A stretch of DNA of 43,195 nt from an uncultured Pelagibacteraceae bacterium. Lineage in GTDB: Bacteria > Pseudomonadota > Alphaproteobacteria > Pelagibacterales > Pelagibacteraceae. Positions 1 through 9,768 of the stretch are shown here, piece by piece; positions within the stretch are counted from its first letter, which is position 1; the number at the start of each line of letters is the position of its first letter. A model generated the notes under the pieces. The model was not told where the DNA came from and made no database searches. It saw only the letters and a list, made by a program, of their open reading frames with translations. A program made the position numbers and the translations under genes. The stretch is from contig CACKWP010000007.1 of NCBI GenBank assembly GCA_902603945.1, positions 1-43,195 on the forward strand, in the 5' to 3' direction.

Positions 1-1653
1 AAAATTGAAAATATTAAAAATAAAGTTCCATATGGAGATAGATCAAACACAATAATCGAACCTCTCTTAACAGAGCAATGGTTTGTTGATGCCAAAAAAT
101 TATCCAAAAAACCAATTAAGATAGTTAAAGAGGGCAAAACTACTTTTTTTCCAAGCAACTGGTCAAAAACATTTTTTCAATGGATGAATGATATTGAGCC
201 TTGGTGCATATCTCGTCAGATTTGGTGGGGTCATAGAATACCTGCTTGGTATGACGAAAATGGAAATATTTTTGTAGCTGAGAGTAAAAAAAATGCATTA
301 AAATTAGCAAAGAAAAAAAATAAAAATAAACAATTTAAATTAAGACAGGAAACAGATGTTTTAGATACTTGGTTTTCATCAGCTCTATGGCCTTTCGCGA
401 CTCTTGGATGGCCAAATAAAACTGAAGAACTCAATAAATTTTATCCAACTTCAGTTCTTGTTACTGGTTTTGATATAATTTTCTTTTGGGTTGCAAGGAT
501 GTTGATGATGGGAAATTATTTTAGAAAAAGTACACCTTTTCATAAAGTATATGTTCATGCCTTGGTAAGAGATGAAAAGGGGCAGAAAATGTCAAAGTCA
601 AAAGGCAATGTGATTGATCCATTAGATTTAATAAATCAATACGGAGCAGATAGTTTAAGGTTTACTTTAATTTCGATGGCCTCTCCAGGACGAGATGTAA
701 AGTTATCAAAAGATAGAGTTACTGGAAACAGAAACTTTATTACAAAAATTTGGAGCGCAAATAATTTTTTAAAAATTAATAATTGTAAATTAGATAAAAA
801 GATAAATTTGACCTCAATTAAACTTCCAATAAACCATTGGATTTATAACGAATTTATAAAAACACAAAATTTAATCACAAAAAACATTGAAATATTTAGG
901 TTCGACGAGGCTGCTAAATATGCATATCAATTTGTTTGGCATTCTTATTGCGATTGGTATTTAGAGTTCTTAAAACCTATTTTTAATTCAAAAAATAATA
1001 GTGAAATTAAAGAAGCTAAAGCTTTCTCATCATTTATGATGGCAAATATTCTCAGAATTCTTCATCCTTTTATCCCTTTTTTTACTGAGAACTTGTGGTC
1101 TTTAAATGCTTATAAAAAGATTTTCAATAATTATTTAATTAGTTCCAGTTGGCCAAATTTCAAGGTAATTAATAAATTTAACAAAAATCAAAATAATATA
1201 AATGATTTAATTGAAATAATTTCTAACATTAGATCTACTAAAGCAGAGTTAAAAATTACTCCAAAATTATATTGTGACATATTTTTTGATGATAAATCAG
1301 GGAAATTAAAGAAATTGGTAAATAAAAATATAAATTTGATAAAACAGGTTGGTAGAGTAAATAATGTCCTTACAACAAAGATAAGAGATAAAAATTCAAT
1401 AGATATCTTAGTTCTTAAAGAAAAACTTTCATTAAATTTCAATGAGGACGTAAACTTAGGATCTCAAAAAGAGAGAATTTTAGAAAAAATTGAGAGAATT
1501 AATAAACAAATAACTAGTTTAAATAATAAGCTTAAAAATAAGGCTTATGTGACAAATGCACCTAAAGAAATAGTACAAAATGATAAAAATTTAGTTAAAG
1601 AATTAACTATTGAAGATGAGAAATTAAGAAGTATTGTATCTAGTATTAATTAA
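1..1653 (+). CDS. valS: Valyl-tRNA synthetase, 3' part (5' end outside window)
   Basis: Class I aminoacyl-tRNA synthetase that charges tRNA-Val in the cytoplasm. The reading frame is open from base 1, so only the C-terminal 550 residues are here; the HIGH half of the active site lies upstream. Visible are the end of the editing/catalytic region with its W-rich stretch (SRQIWWGHRIP), the LDTWFSSALWPF motif, and KMSKS encoded at 586-600. The anticodon-binding helical domain follows (FVWHSYCDWYLEF). The C-terminus from about 1440 is a lysine/glutamate-rich coiled coil, the tRNA-binding arm typical of ValRS. The stop codon touches the ATG of ilvD with no spacer, so the two are probably co-transcribed. 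The Met at 184 is internal, not a start. Identity is very secure. Confidence 0.97.
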   Translation, partial: KIENIKNKVPYGDRSNTIIEPLLTEQWFVDAKKLSKKPIKIVKEGKTTFFPSNWSKTFFQWMNDIEPWCISRQIWWGHRIPAWYDENGNIFVAESKKNALKLAKKKNKNKQFKLRQETDVLDTWFSSALWPFATLGWPNKTEELNKFYPTSVLVTGFDIIFFWVARMLMMGNYFRKSTPFHKVYVHALVRDEKGQKMSKSKGNVIDPLDLINQYGADSLRFTLISMASPGRDVKLSKDRVTGNRNFITKIWSANNFLKINNCKLDKKINLTSIKLPINHWIYNEFIKTQNLITKNIEIFRFDEAAKYAYQFVWHSYCDWYLEFLKPIFNSKNNSEIKEAKAFSSFMMANILRILHPFIPFFTENLWSLNAYKKIFNNYLISSSWPNFKVINKFNKNQNNINDLIEIISNIRSTKAELKITPKLYCDIFFDDKSGKLKKLVNKNINLIKQVGRVNNVLTTKIRDKNSIDILVLKEKLSLNFNEDVNLGSQKERILEKIERINKQITSLNNKLKNKAYVTNAPKEIVQNDKNLVKELTIEDEKLRSIVSSIN

Positions 1654-3372
1654 ATGTCTAAAATTGATAAAAAAAAACTACCAAGTCGTCATACTTCTTT
1701 AGGCCCAGATAGAGCTCCACATAGATCTTTTTACTATGCAATGGGAGAAACCGAACAGGATGTAGCGAAGCCGTTTGTAGGAGTAGTATCCACTTGGAAC
1801 GAAGCTGCACCTTGCAATACAGCTTTAATGCGACAGGCACAGTCCGTAAAAAAAGGAGTAAAACAATCTGGTGGAACGCCAAGAGAATTTTGCACTATAA
1901 CCGTGACAGATGGTATTGCTATGGGTCATGAGGGAATGAAATCATCTTTAATTTCCAGAGAAGTCATAGCCGACTCAGCCGAACTGACAGTGAGAGGACA
2001 TTGTTATGATGCATTAGTTGGTATCGCTGGATGTGATAAATCTCTTCCAGGTTTGATGATGTCTATGTTGAGATTGAATGTACCTAGTGTGTTCATTTAT
2101 GGTGGATCAATTTTGCCAGGAAAATTTAAAGGAAAAGATGTTACAGTTGTAGATGTGTTTGAAGCAGTAGGTAAACATTCCTCAGGCAAAATGTCCTCTG
2201 AAGAATTAAGAGAATTAGAATTAGTAGCTTGTCCAAGTGCAGGGGCTTGCGGAGGTCAATTTACAGCTAACACAATGGCGTGTGTATCTGAAGCGATAGG
2301 ATTGGCTTTACCTTATTCAGCTGGGACACCAGCCCCTTATGAGGAAAGAGATAAATATGCTTATGAAAGTGGTCAAGCAGTAATGAATTTATTAGAAAAA
2401 AAAATTAAACCAAGAGAAATAGTTACTAAAAAATCTTTAGAAAATGCAGCAACAATTGTGGCCGCAACTGGAGGCTCTACTAATGCAGCCCTTCATTTAC
2501 CTGCACTTGCTAATGAGATAGGAGTTAAATTTGACTTAATGGACGTTGCAAAAATATTTAAAAAAACCCCTTATCTTGCTGATTTAAAACCTGGGGGAAA
2601 ATATGTTGCAAAAGACATGTGGGAAGCTGGCGGCGTTCCTATGTTATTAAAAACTTTATATGACGGAGGGTATATTCATGGCGAGTGTATGACTGTTACA
2701 GGTAAAACTATGAAAGAAAATTTAGCGAATATTAAGTTTAATGCTAATCAAAAAGTTTTAAGAGAATACAATAATCCACTTTCTCCAGATGGTGGAGTTG
2801 TTGGATTAAAAGGTAATTTAGCTCCAGACGGAGCAATCGTAAAAATTGCAGGACTAAAAAAATTACAATTCACAGGTAAAGCTAGATGTTTTGATAATGA
2901 AGAAGATGCAATGAAAGCAGTACAGACAAAAAAATATAAGGACGGTGATGTAATAATAATCAGATACGAAGGTCCAAAAGGTGGACCAGGAATGAGGGAG
3001 ATGCTCTCAACAACTGGAGCTATTTATGGTCAAGGCAAGGGTGAAAAAGTTGCACTTATAACTGATGGAAGGTTTTCAGGAGCTACTAGAGGTTTCTGTG
3101 TTGGTCACGTTGGCCCAGAGGCTGCAATGGGTGGCCCAATTGCACTTCTTAAAAATGGAGATGTAATAGATATAGACGCAAAAAAAGGATCAATTAATGT
3201 AAGGCTTACTAGCGCACAATTAAAAGCTAGAAGAAAAAAATGGAAAGAAAAAAAATCAAGTTTTGGATCAGGAACGATTTGGAAATATGCTCAAACAGTA
3301 GGACCTGCTTATCTCGGCGCTCCAACGCATCCAGGTAAGAAAAAAGAAGTTAAAGAATATTCAAAAATTTAA
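1654..3372 (+). CDS. ilvD: Dihydroxy-acid dehydratase
   Basis: Dehydrates 2,3-dihydroxy-isovalerate and 2,3-dihydroxy-3-methylvalerate in valine/isoleucine synthesis; a cytoplasmic Fe-S enzyme. Length 572 aa is normal for the family. Family landmarks are present: a cluster-type Cys at residue 54, GCDKSLPG with C127, [15 protein letters not shown] with C199, GGSTNAALH, and the C-terminal [16 protein letters not shown] stretch carrying the catalytic Ser. These three cysteines are the expected Fe-S ligands. The ATG directly follows the valS stop, and the ilvD stop overlaps the next start (TAATG). No leader peptide or attenuator is visible. Its GC content is a little above the neighbours, as expected for a conserved enzyme. 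Confidence 0.97.
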   Translation: MSKIDKKKLPSRHTSLGPDRAPHRSFYYAMGETEQDVAKPFVGVVSTWNEAAPCNTALMRQAQSVKKGVKQSGGTPREFCTITVTDGIAMGHEGMKSSLISREVIADSAELTVRGHCYDALVGIAGCDKSLPGLMMSMLRLNVPSVFIYGGSILPGKFKGKDVTVVDVFEAVGKHSSGKMSSEELRELELVACPSAGACGGQFTANTMACVSEAIGLALPYSAGTPAPYEERDKYAYESGQAVMNLLEKKIKPREIVTKKSLENAATIVAATGGSTNAALHLPALANEIGVKFDLMDVAKIFKKTPYLADLKPGGKYVAKDMWEAGGVPMLLKTLYDGGYIHGECMTVTGKTMKENLANIKFNANQKVLREYNNPLSPDGGVVGLKGNLAPDGAIVKIAGLKKLQFTGKARCFDNEEDAMKAVQTKKYKDGDVIIIRYEGPKGGPGMREMLSTTGAIYGQGKGEKVALITDGRFSGATRGFCVGHVGPEAAMGGPIALLKNGDVIDIDAKKGSINVRLTSAQLKARRKKWKEKKSSFGSGTIWKYAQTVGPAYLGAPTHPGKKKEVKEYSKI

Positions 3373-4574
3373 TGAAAATACGTCCAGTAATTTTATGTGG
3401 CGGTTCTGGTACGAGACTTTGGTCAGATCAAAAACATCATCAACCAAAACAGTTTATTGATTTTGGAAATTGGACGCTATTCGGAAAAACTCTAGAGAGG
3501 ATAAAAAATTCTATATTTGATTTTCCAATAATAAGTACTAATAAAAAATATATAAAGGAGATTAAAAAACATTTAAGATTAAAAGGCTTAAAGAAATACA
3601 AAATTATTCTTGAACCAGCAAAAAGAAATACTGCTCCTGCTATACTCAGTTCAGCATTAATAGAAGAAATACCTGAGAATCAACCTTTAATTTTTTTAAC
3701 TTCAGATCATTACATTGAGAAAACAAATCTGTTTAATAAATCAATTAAACAACACAAAAAATACTTAACAGATAAAAATATCTTTATATTTGGTATTAAA
3801 CCCTCTAACCCATCAACTGAGTTTGGTTATTTTTTATCAAAAAGAGTTAGCAATAAATACAAAGTTACAAAATTTATTGAAAAACCAAATTTAAAAAAAG
3901 CAAAAAAAATCATTAAAAATAATGCTTATCTGAATTCAGGAATGTTTTTTCTGACAAAAAAATCAATAATTAATAACTTCAAGAAGCACCAAAACAGAAT
4001 CTTTAATCATTGTTTAAATTCTGTAAATAAATCAAAATTTAAAAATAATATTTATTATCTCAATAAAAATGACTTTTTAAAATGCAAAACAATTTCTTTT
4101 GATTATGCAATTTTGGAAAAATCAAAAGATATAAATGCTATAAAATTAAATATACCTTGGTCTGATCTAGGAAGTTGGAAAGAAATTTGTAAAGTCTATG
4201 ATAAATTAAAGGCTAAATATCAAAAAAAGAAAAATATTTTTTACAGACCTTGGGGCAGATATACAAACTTGTTTAATGGTAAAAATTTTTTAATCAAAGA
4301 ACTTTATGTTAAACCTAAAGGAATTTTAAGTCTTCAAAAACATTTTCATCGTTCGGAACATTGGGTTGTTACTCAAGGAACTCCAAAAATTACCTTAAAT
4401 AAAAAAAAATTTACTTTAAAACCTAATGAAAATATTTTTATTCCTGTAAAATCTAAACACAGAATTGAAAATCCTTATAAAAAACCTGTTAAAATAATTG
4501 AAGCTCAACTAGGTTCAATTTTAAAAGAAACAGATATTATTAGATATCAAGATATATACGGTAGAGTTAAATAA
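3372..4574 (+). CDS. manC: Mannose-1-phosphate guanylyltransferase, type II PMI/GMP family
   Basis: Nucleotidyltransferase forming GDP-mannose from mannose-1-phosphate and GTP, a precursor for surface polysaccharides. The N-terminus has the pyrophosphorylase signature GGSGTRLW (residues 10-17) and PKQF (25-28), then EPAKRNTAPAI, a LTSDHYI segment and KFIEKPN. Residues about 290-400 form the cupin-like phosphomannose isomerase domain (RPWGRY, LQKHFHRSEHW, GTPKITL). At 400 aa it is shorter than the usual 460-480 aa bifunctional enzymes. The signature loop reads SDQKHHQPKQF where most homologues have PLSRxxxPKQF, so the sugar-nucleotide specificity is less certain. It overlaps ilvD by 1 nt and converges on xthA with an 8-nt tail-to-tail overlap. 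No other capsule genes are near. Confidence 0.86.
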   Translation: MKIRPVILCGGSGTRLWSDQKHHQPKQFIDFGNWTLFGKTLERIKNSIFDFPIISTNKKYIKEIKKHLRLKGLKKYKIILEPAKRNTAPAILSSALIEEIPENQPLIFLTSDHYIEKTNLFNKSIKQHKKYLTDKNIFIFGIKPSNPSTEFGYFLSKRVSNKYKVTKFIEKPNLKKAKKIIKNNAYLNSGMFFLTKKSIINNFKKHQNRIFNHCLNSVNKSKFKNNIYYLNKNDFLKCKTISFDYAILEKSKDINAIKLNIPWSDLGSWKEICKVYDKLKAKYQKKKNIFYRPWGRYTNLFNGKNFLIKELYVKPKGILSLQKHFHRSEHWVVTQGTPKITLNKKKFTLKPNENIFIPVKSKHRIENPYKKPVKIIEAQLGSILKETDIIRYQDIYGRVK

Positions 4575-5343
4575 TTTCTAGTTCAATCGGTGTGTGATCA
4601 GATGGTTTTTCTTTAGATCTTGGTTTTTTATTTATCTTAATTGATTTTACATTTTCAATTAAACTATTTGAAAGTAAAAAATGGTCAATTCTCATACCAT
4701 AGTTTTTCTGCCATGATCCAGCAAAATAATCCCAAAAAGTATATTCTTGTTTTGCTTTGTTTTTAAATCGATAAACATCTTTAAAACCCAAATTAATAAG
4801 TTCTCTATATTTTTTTCTAATTTCCAACCTACCTAAAGCATCATCTTCATATCTTTTAAAATCATAAACGTCTATTTCCTCAGGGATAATATTAAAATCT
4901 CCAGCAATAAGAATATTTGAGTTTTTCTGAATTTTTTTTTCAATATTTGTAATAAATTTTTTTAACCATTCCTTTTTATATTCATATTTTTCAGTATCTA
5001 CAGGATTTCCATTTGGAACATAAATATTTATAAGTTCTAACTTTTTACTTTTTAGTTTTAATTCAGCAGTGATTATTCGTGATTGATTTAAATAATCTTT
5101 AATAAAACTTTTATTAATATTATTTAATTCATATTTAGAAATAATTGCAACCCCATTATAACTTTTTTGACCAAATACATATGATAGATATCCTAATTTT
5201 TTAAACTCATCATTTGGAAAATTTTCGTTTTGTGTTTTAATTTCTTGTAGCAAGAGTACATCAGGGGAAGATTCTTTAATGTAATCATTAATATTCTTTA
5301 TTCTTGCTCTAACGGAATTGACATTCCAAGATGAAATTTTCAT
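4567..5343 (-). CDS. xthA: Exodeoxyribonuclease III (AP endonuclease, EEP family)
   Basis: Mg-dependent AP endonuclease/3' exonuclease of base-excision repair. The 258-aa protein shows the exonuclease III landmarks: WNVNSVRAR at residues 6-14, LLQEIKT with metal-binding E34, NIYVPNG with Y108, AGDFNI with D149 and N151, RIDHFLLS, and the C-terminal SDHTP with catalytic D249/H250. I start it at the ATG at 5341-5343 because the protein then begins MKISSWNVN, the usual N-terminus. A longer frame upstream would add ten unconserved residues and run into erpA. The start overlaps the erpA stop (TAATG), giving an erpA-xthA operon. It is convergent with manC. Confidence 0.95.
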   Translation of the reverse strand: MKISSWNVNSVRARIKNINDYIKESSPDVLLLQEIKTQNENFPNDEFKKLGYLSYVFGQKSYNGVAIISKYELNNINKSFIKDYLNQSRIITAELKLKSKKLELINIYVPNGNPVDTEKYEYKKEWLKKFITNIEKKIQKNSNILIAGDFNIIPEEIDVYDFKRYEDDALGRLEIRKKYRELINLGFKDVYRFKNKAKQEYTFWDYFAGSWQKNYGMRIDHFLLSNSLIENVKSIKINKKPRSKEKPSDHTPIELEII

Positions 5344-5657
5344 TAAATAGAAAATGATAATCCACACCCACAAGAAGTAGTAGCTTTTGGATTTTTAATA
5401 ACAAAAGACTCTCCGATCATCTCTTTTTTAAAGTCAACAGAGGAACCTGCAATTATTTCTAAAGAAGATTTATCAATTATCGCTTTGTCAAAAATTATAT
5501 CATCAGAATTTGGTTTTTTGTCAAAACCGAAACTATATTTAAATCCAGAGCACCCACCGCCTTGTACTGTGATTCTAAAATATTTTTTATCTTCGCCCAC
5601 AGTTATTTTATTAATTTGATTTAATGCTTGATCTGTAAAACTTAATTTTTTTTCCAT
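5343..5657 (-). CDS. erpA: Iron-sulfur cluster insertion protein, A-type carrier (ErpA/IscA/HesB family)
   Basis: A-type carrier that receives Fe-S clusters and hands them to apo-enzymes. At 104 aa it is full length, with the three ligand cysteines in their usual places: C36 in GGGCSG and C96/C98 in SCGCG near the C-terminus. It is first gene of the leftward erpA-xthA pair and diverges from dgt across only 38 bp, a very AT-rich segment that must carry both promoters. Several Fe-S client or assembly genes occur in this window (ilvD and the scaffold at 37492-37887). ErpA rather than IscA is chosen from the alphaproteobacterial position next to dgt and argS; sequence alone does not separate them firmly. 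Confidence 0.9.
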   Translation of the reverse strand: MEKKLSFTDQALNQINKITVGEDKKYFRITVQGGGCSGFKYSFGFDKKPNSDDIIFDKAIIDKSSLEIIAGSSVDFKKEMIGESFVIKNPKATTSCGCGLSFSI

Positions 5658-5695
5658 AAAGGTAATATATCTAGTATATATTCTATGTAGTTACC

Positions 5696-6835
5696 ATGCA
5701 AAAAAAATCAATTGATAAATTGTCTAATTTAGCTGTACCGAAATTGTCAAAAGGTCGTTTTTTTAAAGAGAAAAAAACTAATTTAAGAAACGATTTTCAA
5801 CGAGACAGAGACAGAATTATTCACTCTACAGCATTTAGAAGATTAAAACACAAAACTCAAGTTTTCGTTAATACTACTGGTGATCATTTTAGAACCCGTA
5901 TAACACACTCACTTGAAGTATCGCAAATAGCAAGAACGTTATCTAAATTCTTTCGTTTAAATGAAGATTTATCTGAGTCTCTCAGTCTGGCACATGATCT
6001 AGGTCATACTCCATTTGGTCACGCTGGAGAAGAAGTATTAAATAATTGTATGAAAAATTTTGGTGGTTTTGATCATAATATACAAACATTAAGAATTATT
6101 ACTATTTTAGAAAATAGATATTATAATTTTAAAGGACTGAACCTTTCTATTGAAACATTAGATGGCTTAATTAAGCACAATGGACCTTTGAATGATGTTA
6201 AAAAACTTGATGAAATTCTTGGTAGAAATTTTTTTAAAAAAAAAATTGATTTTTCTTTATATTCCTCTTTAGAGGCTCAAATAGCATCAATTTCAGACGA
6301 TATAGCATATAATAGTCACGATCTTGAAGACGGTTTGAAATCTAATTTATTTGAATTAAAAAATTTAAAAGATATACCTATTCTAAATTCAATAATTTCT
6401 AAACATTCAAAAAAATTAAAAAAACACTCTATCGATTTAGTAATTAGACAAATTATAAGAGAAGTTATAAACGAAATGGTAAGAGATGTAATAATTACAA
6501 CTCAAAAAAATATAAGAAAAAATAAGATAAAAAATTTAAATGATGTTTACAAATCTAAAATTCCACTAGTTTCTTTTTCACAAAAAATGATGATATTCGA
6601 TAAAAAGATTAAAAATTTTTTACAAAAAAAAATGTACTTTCATAAAGACGTAAATTCAAAAACTAAATTTGGCAAAAAAGTTATTTATAAATTGTTCACT
6701 GAAATAAAAAAGAATCCTAAAAAATATATAAATGTAAAAAAATACAGTAATTCAAATATAATGCGTATTATATGTGATTATATTGCTGGTATGACTGATA
6801 GATATGCAATAAATCTATATAATCAAATAAAATGA
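5696..6835 (+). CDS. dgt: Deoxyguanosinetriphosphate triphosphohydrolase-like protein (HD domain)
   Basis: HD-superfamily nucleotide hydrolase, expected to convert dNTPs (classically dGTP) to the deoxynucleoside and triphosphate, controlling dNTP pools. The 379-aa protein has RDRDRIIHSTAFRRL, the first metal His in RITHSLE (H71), the HD pair in LAHDLGHTPFGHAG (H100, D101, H104), GGFDHN, and the fourth-ligand region SISDDIAYNSHDLEDG. This matches the dGTPase type-2 subfamily found beside argS in alphaproteobacteria. The start is the first ATG after the divergent gap. Its stop overlaps argS by 4 nt (ATGA), so the two are translationally coupled. True substrate specificity cannot be read from sequence. 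Confidence 0.93.
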   Translation: MQKKSIDKLSNLAVPKLSKGRFFKEKKTNLRNDFQRDRDRIIHSTAFRRLKHKTQVFVNTTGDHFRTRITHSLEVSQIARTLSKFFRLNEDLSESLSLAHDLGHTPFGHAGEEVLNNCMKNFGGFDHNIQTLRIITILENRYYNFKGLNLSIETLDGLIKHNGPLNDVKKLDEILGRNFFKKKIDFSLYSSLEAQIASISDDIAYNSHDLEDGLKSNLFELKNLKDIPILNSIISKHSKKLKKHSIDLVIRQIIREVINEMVRDVIITTQKNIRKNKIKNLNDVYKSKIPLVSFSQKMMIFDKKIKNFLQKKMYFHKDVNSKTKFGKKVIYKLFTEIKKNPKKYINVKKYSNSNIMRIICDYIAGMTDRYAINLYNQIK

Positions 6836-8556
6836 ATATTTTTGAACATCACTTATTAGAAATTAAAAACCTAATTTTAAAAAAAAAGAGTATTCTTAAA
6901 TTAGATAAAGTTGGGAACTTGGATAGTATAAATTTAGAAATTCCTCCTGAAAAATTTAATTTTGATTTATCTTGTAACATAGCCTTGGTTCTTGCTAAAG
7001 AAAACAATCAAGATCCAAAAATATTAGCAGAAAAATTTAAAAAAGTATTTTTAGAAAAAATAAGTAATTTTTCAGAAATAGAAATAGCAGGACCTGGTTT
7101 TTTAAACATCAATCTCTCTAATAACGCGATAATTAATAATATTAATTTAATTTTAAAAAACAAAAAAGCCTACGGATCTTTCGAGACAAATGAAACCTAT
7201 AATATTGAATTTGTCTCTGCTAACCCTACTGGGCCGATGCATGTCGGTCATTGCAGAGGAGCGGTTTTTGGAGATGTTTTAGCTAATTTATTAAAATTCA
7301 ATGGAAATGAAGTTACTAAAGAATATTATATTAATGATTACGGCAATCAAATTAAAAATTTTGTAGAATCTGTTTTCTTAAGAATAAGAGAGATCAAGTT
7401 TAAAGAAAAATACCCTCAAAATAAAAATCTATATCCAGGATCATATATCAAAGACATCGCAGCAAAAATACTTAAGAAGAATAATAAAATCGATTTTAAA
7501 AAACTAGACATAAATTTTGAATTGATAAAAAAAGAGTCTTTAAAAATATCGATGGATTTAATCAAACAAGATTTAAAAAAATTAGGAATATCTCATGATA
7601 ATTTTTTTTCTGAAACAGAAATAGTAAACAAGGATTTAGTTAACATTGCGGTTAAAAAACTTAAAAGCAAAAATTATGTAAAAGAAGGTTATCTTGAGCC
7701 TCCTAAAGGTGAGACAGATGAAAATTGGAAAAAGATAAAAAGGTTAATTTTTAAATCAACTTTATTTGGCGATGATACCGATAGATCTTTACAAAAAAAT
7801 GATGGATCATGGACTTATTTTGCTAATGATGTTGCTTATCACATGGATAAAGTAAACAGAAAATATAACCATTTAGTAAATATATTAGGGGCAGATCATA
7901 CGGGCTATATAAAAAGGATAACCGCTGCTGTTTCCGCCTTGTCAGAAAATAACACAACACTTAACTGTAAAGTTTGCCAATTAGTAAAGCTTTTTAAAAA
8001 TGGTGAACCTTTCAAAATGTCGAAAAGGGCTGGAGATTTTATTTCTGCCCAAGATCTTTTAAAAGAAGTTAACAAAGATTTAATTAGATTTATGATGTTG
8101 AACAGAAGCAATGATGTCGAGTTAGATTTTGATTTTGACAAAGTTAAGGAAAAAACAAAAGAAAATCCCGTTTTTTATGTACAATATGCTTATGCAAGGA
8201 TAAATTCTCTTTTAAGAGCATTAAATACAAATTTTATTAAAAAAGTTGATTTAGATGAAAATAACTTTAATCCAAATGACGTAGAAAAAAAAATAATTAG
8301 AAAAGTTTTCGAATGGCCCAAAATAATAGAGTCAGCCTCAAGAAAATTCGACTTACATAAAATTCCTTATTTCTTATATGACCTTTCAACATTATTCCAT
8401 GCTTATTGGAGCAAAGGAAATGATGATCAAAATTATAAGTTTATTGAAAATAAAAGAATTAAAAGAAAGGAAATTATTGCGGTAGTTAACCTTGTCGCTG
8501 TGGTAATTGAAAATGGAATGGGGATACTTGGTGTGTCTTTGCCAGATAAAATGTGA
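6832..8556 (+). CDS. argS: Arginyl-tRNA synthetase
   Basis: Class I synthetase charging tRNA-Arg. The 574-aa protein begins with the ArgRS N-terminal additional domain (about residues 1-90), then the catalytic domain with SANPTGPMHVGH (HVGH at 137-140, the HIGH motif) and FKMSKRAG (395-399, the KMSKS counterpart). The C-terminal third is the DALR anticodon-binding domain, with NPVFYVQYAYARI, the usual entry to this domain. It overlaps dgt by 4 nt upstream and the next small gene by 1 nt (TGATG) downstream. This places it early in a long rightward operon running to serS. Confidence 0.97.
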   Translation: MNIFEHHLLEIKNLILKKKSILKLDKVGNLDSINLEIPPEKFNFDLSCNIALVLAKENNQDPKILAEKFKKVFLEKISNFSEIEIAGPGFLNINLSNNAIINNINLILKNKKAYGSFETNETYNIEFVSANPTGPMHVGHCRGAVFGDVLANLLKFNGNEVTKEYYINDYGNQIKNFVESVFLRIREIKFKEKYPQNKNLYPGSYIKDIAAKILKKNNKIDFKKLDINFELIKKESLKISMDLIKQDLKKLGISHDNFFSETEIVNKDLVNIAVKKLKSKNYVKEGYLEPPKGETDENWKKIKRLIFKSTLFGDDTDRSLQKNDGSWTYFANDVAYHMDKVNRKYNHLVNILGADHTGYIKRITAAVSALSENNTTLNCKVCQLVKLFKNGEPFKMSKRAGDFISAQDLLKEVNKDLIRFMMLNRSNDVELDFDFDKVKEKTKENPVFYVQYAYARINSLLRALNTNFIKKVDLDENNFNPNDVEKKIIRKVFEWPKIIESASRKFDLHKIPYFLYDLSTLFHAYWSKGNDDQNYKFIENKRIKRKEIIAVVNLVAVVIENGMGILGVSLPDKM

Positions 8557-8819
8557 TGATGAAATTATTAAATATCTTCATGATTATTTTAGTTACATTA
8601 TTTTTTTTAAGTATTTATCAATATTATTCTTCAAACAAAAATGCAGAATTAAAGAGTTACAATAGAAATAATATAAATGAAATTATAAAAACTAAAATAT
8701 CAAATTTGCCAATATTAAATGATGATACAAACAATGTCATTGAATTTAATGATGGTTATTCAAATATCAAAAAAAAAGAAAAACAAAGAGGCTTTTGGGA
8801 TTTACTTAAAACTCAATGA
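8556..8819 (+). CDS. Small single-pass membrane protein of unknown function
   Basis: An 87-aa protein with one N-terminal hydrophobic helix (about residues 3-22, NIFMIILVTLFFLSIYQYY) followed by a polar, Asn/Lys-rich tail of about 65 residues ending GFWDLLKTQ. It has no cysteine and no recognisable domain. The ATG at 8556 overlaps the argS stop (TGATG) and the gene ends in a 4-nt ATGA overlap with nagZ, so it is embedded in the operon and very likely real. In many alphaproteobacteria this slot between argS and nagZ holds a larger SPOR-domain membrane protein. The N-terminal anchor may be the remnant of that gene, but no SPOR domain is visible. A GTG at 8553 is a possible alternative start. 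Confidence 0.72.
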   Translation: MMKLLNIFMIILVTLFFLSIYQYYSSNKNAELKSYNRNNINEIIKTKISNLPILNDDTNNVIEFNDGYSNIKKKEKQRGFWDLLKTQ

Positions 8820-9760
8820 AAAAAAAAGCAATTATAGTGAGTATTAAAGGAACTAACTTAAGTAATAAAGAAAAAACACTTTTATCAAATGAAAATCCTT
8901 GGGGTTTGATCTTATTTAAAAGGAATATTAAGTCATTTAATCAAATTATAAATTTAATCAAAAAAATAAGAAAATGTACCCAGGATAAAAAATTTCCAAT
9001 TTTGATCGATGAGGAAGGTGCAAAAGTATCAAGAATGGAAAGTGTTATTCAACATGATTTTGATGCGACCTTTTTTGGAAATCTTTTCTTAACTGACCAA
9101 AAAATTACAATTGAATTATATAAAACTTATTTGAATTCACTTTGTAAAAAATTAAAAAAAATCGGCGTTAATGTAAATACTATTCCAGTACTAGATGTCC
9201 TAAGAAGTAATACAAATAAAATAATAGGAAACAGAAGTTTCTCTAAAAGAAAAGAAATTGTAAAAAAATTAGGTGAAGTTACCATTAATTCATGTCATAA
9301 AAACAAAATTATTAATGTAATAAAACATATTCCAGGTCATGGGGGCACCACTCAAGACAGTCATTTAATAATGCCTAAAATAAATCTAAGCGAAAGCGCA
9401 CTTAATAAAATTGACTTTTACCCTTTTAAATTTACTTCTGCTAAATTAGCAATGACAGCACATATACTCTATTCCAAAATTGATAAAAAAAATGTTGCAA
9501 CTTTTTCAAAGAAAATTATTAATAAAATTATTAGAAAAAAAATAGGTTTTAAAGGCATCTTGATGTCAGATGATATTTCCATGAAAGCCTTAAAATATGA
9601 TTTAGTAACTAATGCCAAAAAATCGTTAGACGCTGGTTGTAACTTAGTTTTATATTGTGCTGGAAATATAAAAGACAACTTAAAATTGATTAAATCTGTT
9701 CCATATATTGATAATTTTACATCAAAAAAAACATCAGAAATTTATAAAATTTTAAGGTAA
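8816..9760 (+). CDS. nagZ: Beta-N-acetylhexosaminidase, glycoside hydrolase family 3
   Basis: Cytoplasmic GH3 enzyme that removes N-acetylglucosamine from anhydro-muropeptides during wall recycling. The 314 aa include the NagZ fingerprint: PILIDEEGAKVSRM, NVNTIPVLDV, GNRSFS, the catalytic-loop motif KHIPGHGGT followed by DSH, AMTAHILY, and the nucleophile region LMSDDISMKAL. No signal peptide is present, matching a cytosolic NagZ. It is somewhat shorter than the 330-340 aa common elsewhere, like many genes here. It overlaps the small membrane-protein gene by 4 nt and lies 8 nt before the scpA start. The window also encodes a lytic transglycosylase and a DD-carboxypeptidase (29.4-32.3 kb), which would supply and shape the recycled material. 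Confidence 0.93.
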   Translation: MKKKAIIVSIKGTNLSNKEKTLLSNENPWGLILFKRNIKSFNQIINLIKKIRKCTQDKKFPILIDEEGAKVSRMESVIQHDFDATFFGNLFLTDQKITIELYKTYLNSLCKKLKKIGVNVNTIPVLDVLRSNTNKIIGNRSFSKRKEIVKKLGEVTINSCHKNKIINVIKHIPGHGGTTQDSHLIMPKINLSESALNKIDFYPFKFTSAKLAMTAHILYSKIDKKNVATFSKKIINKIIRKKIGFKGILMSDDISMKALKYDLVTNAKKSLDAGCNLVLYCAGNIKDNLKLIKSVPYIDNFTSKKTSEIYKILR

Positions 9761-9768
9761 AATTGTTA

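Noticed and set aside
184-186. ATG at 184 as the start of a complete gene
   Set aside because: The frame is open back to base 1 with ValRS sequence (TEQWFVDAKKL), so this Met is internal to a truncated valS.
5341-5373. Longer N-terminus for xthA beginning inside erpA
   Set aside because: The extra ten residues are not family-like and would need initiation inside the erpA end; the Met at 5343 gives the conserved MKISSWNVN start.
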